From contig JAATFV010000182.1 in the NCBI GenBank assembly GCA_015655015.1, forward strand, positions 1 to 32,913: 32,913 nucleotides of DNA, read 5' to 3'. Shown piece after piece: positions 16,776-25,109 of the stretch. The translations under genes were made by a program, and so were the position numbers. The notes under the pieces are model-generated. The model saw nothing but the letters and a program-made list of their open reading frames with translations, was not told the DNA's origin and ran no database searches. This DNA is from Chitinophagales bacterium (lineage in GTDB: Bacteria > Bacteroidota > Bacteroidia > Chitinophagales > Chitinophagaceae). Position 1 is the first letter of the stretch; each line of letters opens with the position of its first letter.

Positions 16776-16805
16776 GAAGCCGCCTCAAAATAAGGAGGCG
16801 GCTTC
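16776..16805 (-). terminator. gcvP terminator
   Basis: A perfect 11-bp stem (GAAGCCGCCTC at 16776-16786 with 16795-16805) and an 8-nt loop. On the minus strand it is followed by a moderately T-rich TTCATTTTATA. It lies 18 bp past the gcvP stop codon. Confidence 0.8.
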
Positions 16806-16823
16806 ATTCTTATATAAAAAATA

Positions 16824-19721
16824 TTAATTTACCTCAGCTTCATCCGCATAAGAGCTCACCGGCTCGCAGGTACAGATAAGATTGCGGTCTCCATAGGTAT
16901 TATTCACCCTGCCGATACTGGGCCAGAATTTATTTTCTTTCACATATGCAAGGGGGAAAGCCGCCTGCATACGCGTATACGCATGGGACCATTCATCCCC
17001 GCAGATCACGGCTTGCGTATGAGGAGCATTCTTCAGCGCATTATCCGCCTTGTCTGCCTTGCCTTCTTCAATGGCGCTGATCTCTCCATGGATGCTGATC
17101 AGCGCATGGCAGAAACGATCCAGCTCGGCCTTATCCTCGCTCTCGGTGGGCTCGATCATGATCGTGCCCGGTACGGGGAAGCTAAGGGTAGGAGCGTGGA
17201 AACCGTAATCCATCAGGCGCTTGGCTACATCTTCGGCTTCGATCCCGGCGCTGGTCTTGAAAGGACGAAGATCGACGATGAACTCGTGGGCGCAGGTGCC
17301 GTTCGTACCGCTGTAAAGTATCTTATAATGTTTTTCCAGCTTTGCCTTCATATAGTTGGCATTGAGGATCGCATATTTGGTAGCACGGGTCACTCCTTCT
17401 GCGCCCAGCATTTTTATATAGGCATAGCTGATCAGCAGAATGCTGGCAGATCCAAAAGGAGCTGCGCTGACGGCATGCACCGTAGTCCGGAGGCTGGTCG
17501 CTTCCACATGTCCGGGCAGGTAAGGCTTCAGCTTCTCATTTACACAGATCGGTCCCATGCCCGGGCCGCCGCCGCCATGGGGAATGGCGAAAGTCTTATG
17601 CAGGTTCAGGTGACAGACATCCGCGCCGATCAGGCCGGGACTCGTGAGCCCTACCTGGGCATTCATATTGGCCCCATCCATATAGACCAGGCCGCCATTA
17701 TCATGAATTGCCTGGCAGATATCTTTTATACTTTCTTCAAATACGCCATGGGTAGACGGGTAGGTGACCATCAGTCCGGCCAGCTCCCCTTTATATTGTT
17801 CCGCCTTGGCTTTCAGGTCTGCTACATCGATATGCCCGTCCTCATCGCTTTTCACAACCACGACCTTCATGCCTGCCATTACAGCGCTGGCAGGATTGGT
17901 GCCATGCGCGGAAATAGGGATCAGCATGACATTGCGGTGGGACCCATTATGGGCGGCATGATAAGCCCGGATCGTCAGCAGCCCCGCATATTCACCCTGG
18001 GCCCCGCTATTGGGCTGAAGGGAAGTCGCGGCAAACCCTGTGATCGCACTGAGCCAGTTTTCCAGCTCTGTCAGGATCTTCCGGTATCCTTTCCACTGAT
18101 CGGCCGGAGCAAAAGGATGCAGGCTCCCGAATTCAGGCCAGCTCACGGGGATCAGCTCAGTCGCCGCATTCAGCTTCATCGTGCAGGAGCCAAGGGAGAT
18201 CATGGACGTATTGAGGGAAAGATCTTTATTTTCCAGGCTTTTCAGATAACGCATCATCTTCGTTTCACTATGGTGCGTGTTGAATACGGGGTGCGTAAGG
18301 AATTCCGAGACACGGGTGACCCCCGAAGGAATATTATCCAGGCTGACATCTTCCACATCGAAAGTGGCAGTAGCCACATCGATGTCTGCCGCCTCGGCAA
18401 ATACCGAAAGGATGTTCAGCACATCCTGTTGTGAGGTGGTCTCATCCAGGGTGATGCCGACAGACTGGCTGCCGGAATACCGGAAATTGATGCCTCGCGC
18501 TTCCGCCAGTTTTCGGATAGGAGAAGTTTCGGCCACTTTAAGGTGGATCGTATCGAAATAAAACTCATTGCTGTTGGAATACCCCAGCCCTTCCAGTTCC
18601 TGGGAGAGGGTACGGGTAAGAAAGCTAACCCTTTTGGCGATACGGGTAAGTCCTTCCGGCCCGTGATAGACGGCATACATGGCCGACATATTGGCGAGCA
18701 GGGCCTGCGCCGTGCAAATATTGGAAGTGGCTTTTTCCCGCTTGATATGCTGCTCCCTGGTCTGTAAGGCCATACGGAGCGCGCGATTGCCCTGCGCATC
18801 GATGCTTACGCCGATGATACGACCGGGAATGATCCGTTTGAAATCATCCTTGGCGGTAAAATAGGCCGCATGGGGGCCACCGAATCCCATCGGTACGCCA
18901 AATCGCTGAGAAGAGCCTACCGCCACATCAGCGCCCAGTTCACCGGGAGGCGTCAACAGGGTAAGCGCCAGCAGATCGCAGGCCATTACCACATGGGCCC
19001 CTGCCGTATGCACTTCCTGTATAAAGGAACGATAGTCATGAATAGAGCCATCGCTGCCGGGATATTGTACGATAGCGCCGAAATAAGAGGCGTCGATCGC
19101 AGCATGGCGGAAGTCTCCCTCCACCAGCTCGATACCCGCCGGTTGCGCCCTGGTAAGGAGGATATCCCTGGTTTGAGCGAATATATTGGTGTCTACAAAG
19201 AATTTAGGGGCGACAGCATGGTCATGATCCTTGTTTTTCAGATGGAAGAACATGGTCATCGCCTCTGCGGCAGCTGTGCCCTCATCCAAAAGGGAAGCAT
19301 TGGCCAGGGGCAGACCGGTGAGATCGGACACCATGGTCTGAAAATTCAGCAGACTTTCCAGGCGGCCCTGGGAGATCTCCGCCTGATAGGGAGTATACTG
19401 GGTGTACCAGCCCGGGTTCTCAAATACATTCCGTAAGATCACGCTGGGGACGATCGTGTCATAATATCCCTGTCCTATGTAGGACTTGTACACCTTATTC
19501 TGAGAAGCCACCTGCTTCAGCTCCGTGAGATACTGAAACTCACTCTGGGCGCCCGGAATGGCCAAAGGAGTTTTACTGCGGATAGATGCGGGGATCGTTC
19601 TGTCGATGAGCTCATCAAGGGACCGCACTCCGATCGTCTTCAACATTTGGACAGTCTCGTGTTCATTGGGTCCGATATGACGCTCTGCAAATTCATTCGC
19701 CTGTTGTTCGAATAGATTCAT
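16824..19721 (-). CDS. gcvP: Glycine dehydrogenase (decarboxylating), P protein
   Basis: 965 residues from the ATG at 19721, close to the 957 of E. coli GcvP. The upstream in-frame extension (to 19850) is rejected because the promoter lies inside it. Hallmarks of the fused single-chain enzyme are present: an N-terminal half opening with FAERHIGPNEHE and YIGQGYYDTIVP, and a C-terminal half with the PLP lysine in NLHKTFAIPHGGGGPGMGP (Lys709, E. coli Lys708). It decarboxylates glycine and passes the aminomethyl group to GcvH lipoyl, feeding one-carbon units to tetrahydrofolate. GcvT, GcvH and Lpd are not in the window, which is usual for Bacteroidota, where gcv genes are scattered. A well-formed promoter and terminator indicate a single-gene transcript. 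Confidence 0.97.
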   Translation of the reverse strand: MNLFEQQANEFAERHIGPNEHETVQMLKTIGVRSLDELIDRTIPASIRSKTPLAIPGAQSEFQYLTELKQVASQNKVYKSYIGQGYYDTIVPSVILRNVFENPGWYTQYTPYQAEISQGRLESLLNFQTMVSDLTGLPLANASLLDEGTAAAEAMTMFFHLKNKDHDHAVAPKFFVDTNIFAQTRDILLTRAQPAGIELVEGDFRHAAIDASYFGAIVQYPGSDGSIHDYRSFIQEVHTAGAHVVMACDLLALTLLTPPGELGADVAVGSSQRFGVPMGFGGPHAAYFTAKDDFKRIIPGRIIGVSIDAQGNRALRMALQTREQHIKREKATSNICTAQALLANMSAMYAVYHGPEGLTRIAKRVSFLTRTLSQELEGLGYSNSNEFYFDTIHLKVAETSPIRKLAEARGINFRYSGSQSVGITLDETTSQQDVLNILSVFAEAADIDVATATFDVEDVSLDNIPSGVTRVSEFLTHPVFNTHHSETKMMRYLKSLENKDLSLNTSMISLGSCTMKLNAATELIPVSWPEFGSLHPFAPADQWKGYRKILTELENWLSAITGFAATSLQPNSGAQGEYAGLLTIRAYHAAHNGSHRNVMLIPISAHGTNPASAVMAGMKVVVVKSDEDGHIDVADLKAKAEQYKGELAGLMVTYPSTHGVFEESIKDICQAIHDNGGLVYMDGANMNAQVGLTSPGLIGADVCHLNLHKTFAIPHGGGGPGMGPICVNEKLKPYLPGHVEATSLRTTVHAVSAAPFGSASILLISYAYIKMLGAEGVTRATKYAILNANYMKAKLEKHYKILYSGTNGTCAHEFIVDLRPFKTSAGIEAEDVAKRLMDYGFHAPTLSFPVPGTIMIEPTESEDKAELDRFCHALISIHGEISAIEEGKADKADNALKNAPHTQAVICGDEWSHAYTRMQAAFPLAYVKENKFWPSIGRVNNTYGDRNLICTCEPVSSYADEAEVN

Positions 19722-19758
19722 AGTAAGTATAGAGGTTGACCGTTTAAAAAAAGATGTG

Positions 19759-19788
19759 CAAAGGTACGGCGATAGCGGGAGAAAACAA
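19759..19788 (-). promoter_or_regulatory. gcvP promoter
   Basis: On the minus strand, TTG (19788-19786), a 19-nt spacer and TACCTTTG (19766-19759) reproduce the Bacteroidota sigma-ABfr consensus exactly. The start site would be near 19753, giving a leader of about 30 nt before the ATG at 19721. No glycine-riboswitch-like sequence fits into so short a leader. Confidence 0.8.
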
Positions 19789-19848
19789 TATGTCCATCCC
19801 GACGCCCCGGCCGGCATGATAAAAGGCCGTTCCCGGGTCATAAAACGC

Positions 19849-19884
19849 AAAAGATTTTCGCGGGCATAGCCGGGAAAATCTTTT
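19849..19884. terminator. Inverted repeat, possible terminator
   Basis: An 11-bp perfect stem (AAAAGATTTTC at 19849-19859 with 19874-19884) around a 14-nt loop that can add CGG/CCG pairs. It lies between the fatty acid hydroxylase gene and the gcvP promoter and may end the hydroxylase transcript (minus strand tail TCTTTTGCGTTTTA). The rest of the 339-bp gap 19789-20127 holds an A/C-rich tract (about 19888-19920) and a weak 7-bp inverted repeat (20060-20095), and nothing else I can name. Confidence 0.4.
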
Positions 19885-20127
19885 ACGTAAAACCCCTAAA
19901 CCTAAAACCTAACACTAAACTAAGATTGTACGCACTCCTGCATACAACCTGCATCTATGAGATAATGCACCATGAAATTAGTCAACATCAGCGGGAAAGA
20001 GGTTCATAATCAATTAAAAGCAAATTAAAAGGATAGCTGCAGGAGCTATTGGGATCCCCCCAGCGGCCATGAAAAGCCAGTAGGCAAACCGCTGGCCGAT
20101 CACTTTCTTTGAATGGGGCGCCTACGG

Positions 20128-21072
20128 TCAGCCTTCCTTCGTTCGTATCTCATGCAGGGGCAGGGGGCTTAGTCGTCCGGTCGAACTGTCTTCGACGGCG
20201 CGCATTTGCTCGCTGGTCAGCCGGCTGCCGTCATGGCTCCATCCCGGAGGACCGAAGACATACTGCCATTTTTCCTTCCAGCCGATATCTGTACGGGACA
20301 GATCATCCCCGATCGCCCGCCACTCATGAAAAATAATGTCCGAAGGACCCGTTTTTACCAGCGGACTGGTAAGACCATACTTCTTTGGCTGATACTCCTC
20401 CGCGGAAAGCTCAGGCTGAAAGGTGCCAAATAGCTGATCCCATATTATGAGGAACATGCCCATGTTCTTGTCCAAATACTTTGGATTGCTGGCATGATGC
20501 ACCCGGTGGTGGGAGGGGGTGACCAGGATATATTCCAGCCAGCCCATCTTGCCGATCAGCTCCGTGTGCACGAAAATTCCCCAGATCTGCGTGGCAGAAT
20601 ACATAAAAAGGATGTCCAGCGGTTTAAAACCCAGCAAAGCCAGCGGAATGAAATAAACGAAACGATAGAGCGGCTGAAAGACTGAGGAGCGGAATCCTAC
20701 CGTAAAATTCATTTGCTCGGATGAATGGTGGGTCACATGCACAGCCCAGAACAGCCGTATCTCATGGTCCCAGCGGTGCAGCCAGTAATACAGAAAATCC
20801 TCTCCCAGCAGCAGGAGGAACCAATAGGAAGCCACACTGGTAATGGACATCCAATGATGACTGTAAAAATAATCCAGGACAAACAGGGTGACTCCACGTA
20901 ACAACATGTCCAATCCCCCGTTCAGCAACATTAAAGTGACATTGGTGACGATCCCCTTCCACGTATACAATTTAAGGTGCCGGTAGTTGCTTAACAGGAT
21001 CTCCACCCCGATGATGATAAGGTATAAAGGGGTGCTTACCAGGAGAAGTATTTGTTCTTTGAGGTTTTCCAC
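20128..21072 (-). CDS. Sterol desaturase / fatty acid hydroxylase family protein
   Basis: 314 residues from a GTG start at 21072; no ATG gives a full N-terminus. It is an integral membrane di-iron enzyme: hydrophobic helices at about 8-28, 40-70, 78-97 and 134-170, and the eight-histidine motif set HRWDH (99-103), HVTHH (112-116), H169 and HHRVHH (188-193). Members hydroxylate or desaturate sterols, fatty acids, sphingoid bases or carotenoids. In Bacteroidota, lipid or sulfonolipid/sphingolipid hydroxylation would be a reasonable but unproven role. The C-terminal 100 residues are soluble and cytoplasmic-looking. The gene is divergent from the YkgJ-like gene (107 bp apart), with no operon partner. 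Confidence 0.9.
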   Translation of the reverse strand: MENLKEQILLLVSTPLYLIIIGVEILLSNYRHLKLYTWKGIVTNVTLMLLNGGLDMLLRGVTLFVLDYFYSHHWMSITSVASYWFLLLLGEDFLYYWLHRWDHEIRLFWAVHVTHHSSEQMNFTVGFRSSVFQPLYRFVYFIPLALLGFKPLDILFMYSATQIWGIFVHTELIGKMGWLEYILVTPSHHRVHHASNPKYLDKNMGMFLIIWDQLFGTFQPELSAEEYQPKKYGLTSPLVKTGPSDIIFHEWRAIGDDLSRTDIGWKEKWQYVFGPPGWSHDGSRLTSEQMRAVEDSSTGRLSPLPLHEIRTKEG

Positions 21073-21179
21073 GATGCTAAAATAAGAGAATTACCGGATC
21101 TTTGTAATTTGCGCTTGTTAATCAGGTACTAATGCGGATATCCGCGGAACTACCCAATTAAAGCAGGGAAACACATAAC

Positions 21180-21674
21180 ATGAATGATTTATTGCACAAT
21201 TGGGAGAAAAAATCGGCCGCCCGGCAGAAGGAATACCGCCGTTTTCTGCAAAATGCAGATAAAAAAGGGGAAAAGAACCGGGTCCTGGACCAACTACCAG
21301 CCCTGCACGAAGAGGCATTTCAGCGGATCGACTGCCTGAAATGCGCCAATTGTTGCAAAAACTATTCTCCCCGGTTTAAAACGCCCGATATTAAAAGGAT
21401 CGCCAAACACCTGAAAATGCGGGAAAGCGATTTTATCGAACGCTACCTCCGCCTGGATGAAGAGGGGGATTACGTGGTGAAGACAACGCCCTGCCCCTTT
21501 TTGGGACCGGACAATTATTGCAGCATCTACGAAGTACGTCCTTCCGACTGCGAAAGATTCCCTTATACAGACGAGGATGTGCTTATAAAAAGACCTGCGC
21601 TCACCCAAAAGAATACTACTTTCTGCCCTATCGCGTATTATGTGGTGGAAAAGCTGATTGAGGCCGGCCGGTGA
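21180..21674 (+). CDS. YkgJ-family CxxCxxCC cysteine cluster protein
   Basis: 164 residues. The zinc/iron-chelating CxxCxxCC signature is present (C52, C55, C58, C59 in DCLKCANCC), with the later family cysteines in TPCPFLGPDNYCSIYEVRPSDC (C105, C114, C124) and TFCP (C149). The N-terminal 45 residues are basic and helical. The family is thought to bind a metal or Fe-S cluster; its cellular role is not established. An imperfect -7 box (GATCTTTG, about 21087-21094) lies in the divergent spacer. The following 267 bp to the HigA gene contain only a terminator and no convincing gene. Confidence 0.88.
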   Translation: MNDLLHNWEKKSAARQKEYRRFLQNADKKGEKNRVLDQLPALHEEAFQRIDCLKCANCCKNYSPRFKTPDIKRIAKHLKMRESDFIERYLRLDEEGDYVVKTTPCPFLGPDNYCSIYEVRPSDCERFPYTDEDVLIKRPALTQKNTTFCPIAYYVVEKLIEAGR

Positions 21675-21890
21675 GACTGCGTGGAATCAATCTGTATCTT
21701 GTTGAATACACAAAGACAAATGCTTGTATGGCCTCTTCAGATTTCCTTTAGGGGTATTATACCAGCATTCACTAGAAAACGTCTCGAAGCTTCTTTATCC
21801 CCGGACAGTTTTTCCCGGTACTGTTTTAAGGACGCACTAAGTCTTTACGTTCAATTCTGTCCTGTTACATAGTGATTTATTTTATCCTAT

Positions 21891-21917
21891 AAAAAAACTC
21901 CGGGGTTCTCCCCGGAG
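21891..21917 (-). terminator. Terminator of the higBA operon
   Basis: An 8-bp GC-rich stem (CTCCGGGG at 21898-21905 with 21910-21917, loop TTCT). On the minus strand it is followed by seven T residues (A-tract 21891-21897), 25 bp past the HigA stop. Confidence 0.87.
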
Positions 21918-21941
21918 CCCTTCGTTTTATGGAATTTAAGT

Positions 21942-22244
21942 TTAAGCTACTTCCATTTCTTTGTGTCTTTCCATAAAAAGATCATAATACACTTGTACAC
22001 GCATCCAGTACTCTGCAGAAATACCAAGTAGTTTTTCCAGCTTCAAAGCGGTAGCCGCACTTACATGCCGCTTACCGTGAAGCAGTTCGCTAAAATGCCC
22101 GGCTTTCATGCCTAGTTGTTCCGCAAACAAGGATTTCTTGATATTTCTGGCATCCAGTTCATCCTGCAAGACTTCACCGGGATGTATAGTAATATCCGTG
22201 TGAATCTCTTTACCACGCGAGTTAAGTACTTTGTAATTGTTCAT
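21942..22244 (-). CDS. higA: HigA-family antitoxin (XRE helix-turn-helix)
   Basis: 100 residues. The family signature TIHPGEVLQDELDARNIKKSLFAEQLG (about 19-45) leads into a XRE-type helix-turn-helix with HFSELLHGKRHVSAATALKLEKLLG (about 50-74), then the YWMRVQVYYDL tail. HigA neutralises the HigB RNase and represses the operon. It is the downstream gene of a toxin-first pair, 73 bp behind higB, which is a wider spacing than usual. A terminator follows directly. Confidence 0.9.
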   Translation of the reverse strand: MNNYKVLNSRGKEIHTDITIHPGEVLQDELDARNIKKSLFAEQLGMKAGHFSELLHGKRHVSAATALKLEKLLGISAEYWMRVQVYYDLFMERHKEMEVA

Positions 22245-22317
22245 TGTCTTAAATAATTGTAGCGAAAGCTATGCCTATATTGCCTTTCGCCCACGTAAAT
22301 GTTAAATGTGATCCGGG

Positions 22318-22632
22318 CTACTGATAATGATTCGTCAAATCATGAACAGTGAGAACTTCTGTGATTTTTACTGTCTCGTTTTTGTCTACAGTTAAGATCA
22401 ACCTATAACTGTAGTCCACTCTTACGGAATAATAACCTTTTAAATTTCCTTTTAAAGCTTCGAAGTTTAATCCTTTAAGACTTTTGATTTCTCTGAGGTT
22501 GTCGGCATATTGCAGCCTCAGGACTGTCTTTTTAAACTTCGTTATAACCTCGCTACTGTACCGGGGCTTGCCTGGTACAGACTTACCTTCAAAAAGCTTT
22601 TGCAGGTAAGCATCTTCAAATTGTACGACCAT
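22318..22632 (-). CDS. higB: HigB-family toxin (RelE-like mRNA interferase)
   Basis: 104 residues with the RelE/HigB fold: an N-terminal helix (DAYLQKLFEG), the TKFKKTVLRLQYADNLREIKSLKGLNFEALKGNLKGYYSVRVDYSYRLIL core and VKITEVLTVHDLTNHY at the end, matching the plasmid-maintenance HigB type. It would cleave ribosome-bound mRNA. Arg and Tyr in SYRLI and the C-terminal His are in the positions used by the family. The order toxin then antitoxin is diagnostic of higBA. Its promoter carries a palindrome (22689-22713) that probably binds HigA. Confidence 0.88.
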   Translation of the reverse strand: MVVQFEDAYLQKLFEGKSVPGKPRYSSEVITKFKKTVLRLQYADNLREIKSLKGLNFEALKGNLKGYYSVRVDYSYRLILTVDKNETVKITEVLTVHDLTNHYQ

Positions 22633-22688
22633 AAAATAAAGAACTGTTTCTGATTCAACTTGTTTTCATTGGTAACCGGGTTTTATTA

Positions 22689-22713
22689 TTTCCCAAAATT
22701 AGGGAAATTTCCC
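22689..22713 (-). promoter_or_regulatory. higBA promoter with palindromic operator
   Basis: The perfect 12-bp palindrome GGGAAATTTCCC (22702-22713) is followed by a third half-site (TTTCCC, 22689-22694). Between them, on the minus strand, sits a perfect -7 element TAATTTTG (22701-22694). A repressor on the palindrome would cover the promoter, as expected of HigA autoregulation. No good -33 TTG is found at the right distance. Confidence 0.6.
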
Positions 22714-22781
22714 AAAAAAAGGTAATTTTTTCGAAAAATAGAGCCTGCGTTCTAACTGATTGATTATTAAATGCCTCAATC

Positions 22782-23351
22782 TCAACGGGTCGATTTGTAA
22801 TGCAACCCCACCACCCCCGAATCAAAAGCCTTCGATCCGACCAATGTCAGCCCGACCCTCTCCTTTATACCCCCGAACAAAGGAATTCCCTGCCCCAGCA
22901 CAACAGGATTTACAAAAAGCCAGTACTCATCTATCAAATTATACTGCATCAGCACATGAGAAGCCGACGGGCTCCCGAATATCTGTATATTCTTACCCGT
23001 CTGCGCCTTCAGCTTTTTAATCTCCTCCTCAATATTGTCGGAAATAACGGACACGTTATTCAAATTGCTGCCCTGCAATGTCCTTGACAGCACGATTTTA
23101 CCGACACTGTTATACCAGCGGGAATGCTCGATATCATGTTTGCCCGCCGTTGGCTGATCAGCCGCCGTCGGCCAGTAGCTGTCCATCATCTCCCAGGTTA
23201 CACGACCATACAGTGCCGTATCGGCCTCGTCCGTCATCTTGCCGGAATATTCAAAAATAGCTTCATCGACATGGATCCAATCCATTTCCCCATTTGGTCC
23301 GCCCACGAATCCGTCGAGGCTGACATGCATCGTTAGAATGATCTTTCTCAT
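22782..23351 (-). CDS. RibD C-terminal-type dihydrofolate reductase family protein
   Basis: 189 residues from the ATG at 23351. It belongs to the RibD_C / bacterial bifunctional deaminase-reductase family: MRKIILTMHVSLDGFVGGPN, then MDWIHVDEAIFEYSGKMTDEADTALYGRVTWEMM (LxGRxTxEmm motif), KIVLSRTL and NIQIFGSPSASHVLMQYNLIDEYWLFVNPVVLGQGIPLFGG. Single-domain members are NADPH-dependent reductases of unknown substrate. The frame is continuous upstream for 108 further codons, which encode a metallo-beta-lactamase remnant. The start at 23351 is chosen because it gives the canonical N-terminus. Whether the fused form is also made is unknown. Confidence 0.88.
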   Translation of the reverse strand: MRKIILTMHVSLDGFVGGPNGEMDWIHVDEAIFEYSGKMTDEADTALYGRVTWEMMDSYWPTAADQPTAGKHDIEHSRWYNSVGKIVLSRTLQGSNLNNVSVISDNIEEEIKKLKAQTGKNIQIFGSPSASHVLMQYNLIDEYWLFVNPVVLGQGIPLFGGIKERVGLTLVGSKAFDSGVVGLHYKSTR

Positions 23352-23675
23352 TTTTGTATTTATTTTTTTATTACTCAGGACATCAATCAGCCCGTCAGCG
23401 GCCGCCACATGCTGCACCAGCCCCTTAAATGCGATATTACCGGAAGTATGGTCGTCGTGATGATGGGTATTGATCAGTAATTCAAAAGGCTTGTCCGATT
23501 GTTTCTTTAATTCTCCGATCAGATGCCCGGCCTGCTCCGGATATTCCGCATCTACTACTACAATGCCCTTTTTTGACAGGAGATAGGCGATCGTTCCCCC
23601 CTTTTCGGTGAAAATGCCGATATCTCCGCGTAACGGTTTCATTTTCCAGGGATTTTCTGTCAGCATGCCTGCCAT
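23352..23675 (-). pseudogene. Truncated metallo-beta-lactamase-fold gene fused in frame to the reductase
   Basis: About 92 residues match the N-terminal part of an MBL-fold hydrolase: DIGIFTEKGGTIAYLLSKKG, VVVDAEYPEQAGHLIGELKK and the metal motif THHHDDHTSGN (His71, His73, Asp75, His76 counted from 23675). The fold then stops after IAFKGLVQHVAA, and 14 unrelated residues lead into the reductase Met. Full-length relatives are about 280-330 residues and usually have a signal peptide, which is missing here too (an in-frame TAA lies nine bases upstream). Without the second metal-ligand half it cannot be an active hydrolase. A deletion remnant is the simplest reading; a functional chimera cannot be excluded. 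Confidence 0.75.
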
Positions 23676-23756
23676 TATTTTTTATCCAACAGGGGAGAGG
23701 CTCCCGGTGTTAAAGACGTATTTCGAATAAAGTTTCTGCGTTACTCACCCGGCTCT

Positions 23757-23789
23757 CAGCCCGTAACTGCTCACATCCAGCCCGTCACT
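23757..23789 (+). repeat. 21-bp period tandem repeat core
   Basis: CAGCCCGTAACT (23757-23768) recurs as CAGCCCGTCACT (23778-23789), 21 bp apart, with weaker similarity outside. It lies 36-68 bp downstream of the MFS gene stop codon. Confidence 0.5.
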
Positions 23790-23824
23790 TCAAAGCCCAC
23801 ACCCTCCTGCCGGGTATCCCCCGC

Positions 23825-25081
23825 CTAATACTCCATCTTTCTTAAGCTGGGCGCCTTGAACCAGGTAGCGACCACCACCCCGATGGTCATGCACCCGCCA
23901 AATACAACAGAGGGGACAACCCCCAGGAGCCTCGCCATTACCCCGCTCTCGAATTGTCCCAGCTCATTGCTGGAATTGATGAACATGGAGTTGACGGCCG
24001 ATACCCTTCCCCGCAAGGCATCCGGCGTTTTCAACTGCACGATGGTGCCCCGGATCACCACACTGATGCCATCCAGCATGCCACTGCACAGGAGGGCGAA
24101 AAAGCTAAGCAAATAGATCCTGGACAATCCGAACAGGATGATACAGGCGCCGAAACCGGCTACCGCATACAAAAGGATCAGCCCCTGCCGGTGACGCAGC
24201 GGCCAGAGTGTAAGGCCCAGGATCATCAGGATCGAACCGATATCGTCCGCCGCATTCAGCCAGCCAAAACCGATAGGCCCCACCTGCAGGATATCGCGGG
24301 CGTAGACCGGGATAAGGGCAACAGCACCCCCAAAAAGAACAGCAAACAGGTCCAGCGCGATAGCGCCCAGCACTTCCTTGGTCTGGACCACAAAGCGCAA
24401 ACCTTCCTTGATGCTCTCCCAGGTCTTTTTTTCTCCGGCCACCATAATCTGTTTGGGGCTTAGCGTGAAGAAGGCGCACAAGGCGATCACTACATACAGC
24501 CCTACAATACTAAAAGCAACCAGGTACGTGGTATGGGCGATCAAAAAACCGGCTGTCGCATGCCCCAGCACAGAAGCCGTTAAAAAAGCGCTGGTATTCA
24601 GCGTCACCGCCCCCGATAGCTGATGCCGGGGAACGATCTGGGCAATAATGGCATTCAGAGCCGGTCCGGCAAACGCCCGGATCACTCCCGTACAGAAAAT
24701 GATCGTATACGTCAGCCACTGGATCCAGTGATTATGCAGGGATCGCATTACCGGCCCGAAAGAAAGAGCGATCAGCCCGATCACACACACCAGGTAACAG
24801 GTCGTCGTACGCAGGAGCAGGGCCCTTTTATCACTTTTGTCGATAATATGACCGGCATATAAAGCCAGCGTGAATGCCGGCAGAAATTCGGACAGCCCGA
24901 TCAGCCCGATGGCCAAAGGATTATGGGTGATCTCATAAATGCGCCACCCGACGATCGTGGTCACCATACGAAGAGCCATGATATAAAAAAAACGGGAAAG
25001 AATAAAATTCCTGTACTCGGCGATCCTTAATACGTCCAGTGCCGTCTGTCTTCGTTCTTCCGAACTATTTTCTTCTGCCAT
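23825..25081 (-). CDS. MFS transporter (EntS-like exporter subgroup)
   Basis: 418 residues with about 12 transmembrane helices (first near 28-45). Family marks are the loop-2 motif ALYAGHIIDKSDKRALLL (about 73-90), GVIRAFAGPALNAIIAQIVP (about 131-150, as in EntS/MFS_3 proteins) and DALRGRVSAVNSMFINSSNELGQFESG (about 355-380). This subgroup exports siderophores, drugs or metabolites; the substrate here is unknown. It begins 28 bp after the deoxynucleoside kinase stop on the same strand, so the two are probably co-transcribed. Confidence 0.9.
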   Translation of the reverse strand: MAEENSSEERRQTALDVLRIAEYRNFILSRFFYIMALRMVTTIVGWRIYEITHNPLAIGLIGLSEFLPAFTLALYAGHIIDKSDKRALLLRTTTCYLVCVIGLIALSFGPVMRSLHNHWIQWLTYTIIFCTGVIRAFAGPALNAIIAQIVPRHQLSGAVTLNTSAFLTASVLGHATAGFLIAHTTYLVAFSIVGLYVVIALCAFFTLSPKQIMVAGEKKTWESIKEGLRFVVQTKEVLGAIALDLFAVLFGGAVALIPVYARDILQVGPIGFGWLNAADDIGSILMILGLTLWPLRHRQGLILLYAVAGFGACIILFGLSRIYLLSFFALLCSGMLDGISVVIRGTIVQLKTPDALRGRVSAVNSMFINSSNELGQFESGVMARLLGVVPSVVFGGCMTIGVVVATWFKAPSLRKMEY

Positions 25082-25109
25082 AATCGATATTTATTTCGAA
25101 TGATGATAT

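Noticed and set aside
16983..18434. A 483-codon open frame antisense to gcvP
   Set aside because: It mirrors the conserved GcvP coding strand, its translation has no recognisable domain, and high-GC codon positions explain the lack of stops.
19888..19920. CCTAAA-type tract resembling telomere or CRISPR-like repeats
   Set aside because: Units are irregular and short (5-8 bp), with no spacers; it is low-complexity A/C-rich sequence.
21681..21872. A 63-codon frame between the YkgJ-like gene and higA
   Set aside because: No domain, no ribosome-binding site, atypical composition; it lies in a convergent spacer ending in a terminator.
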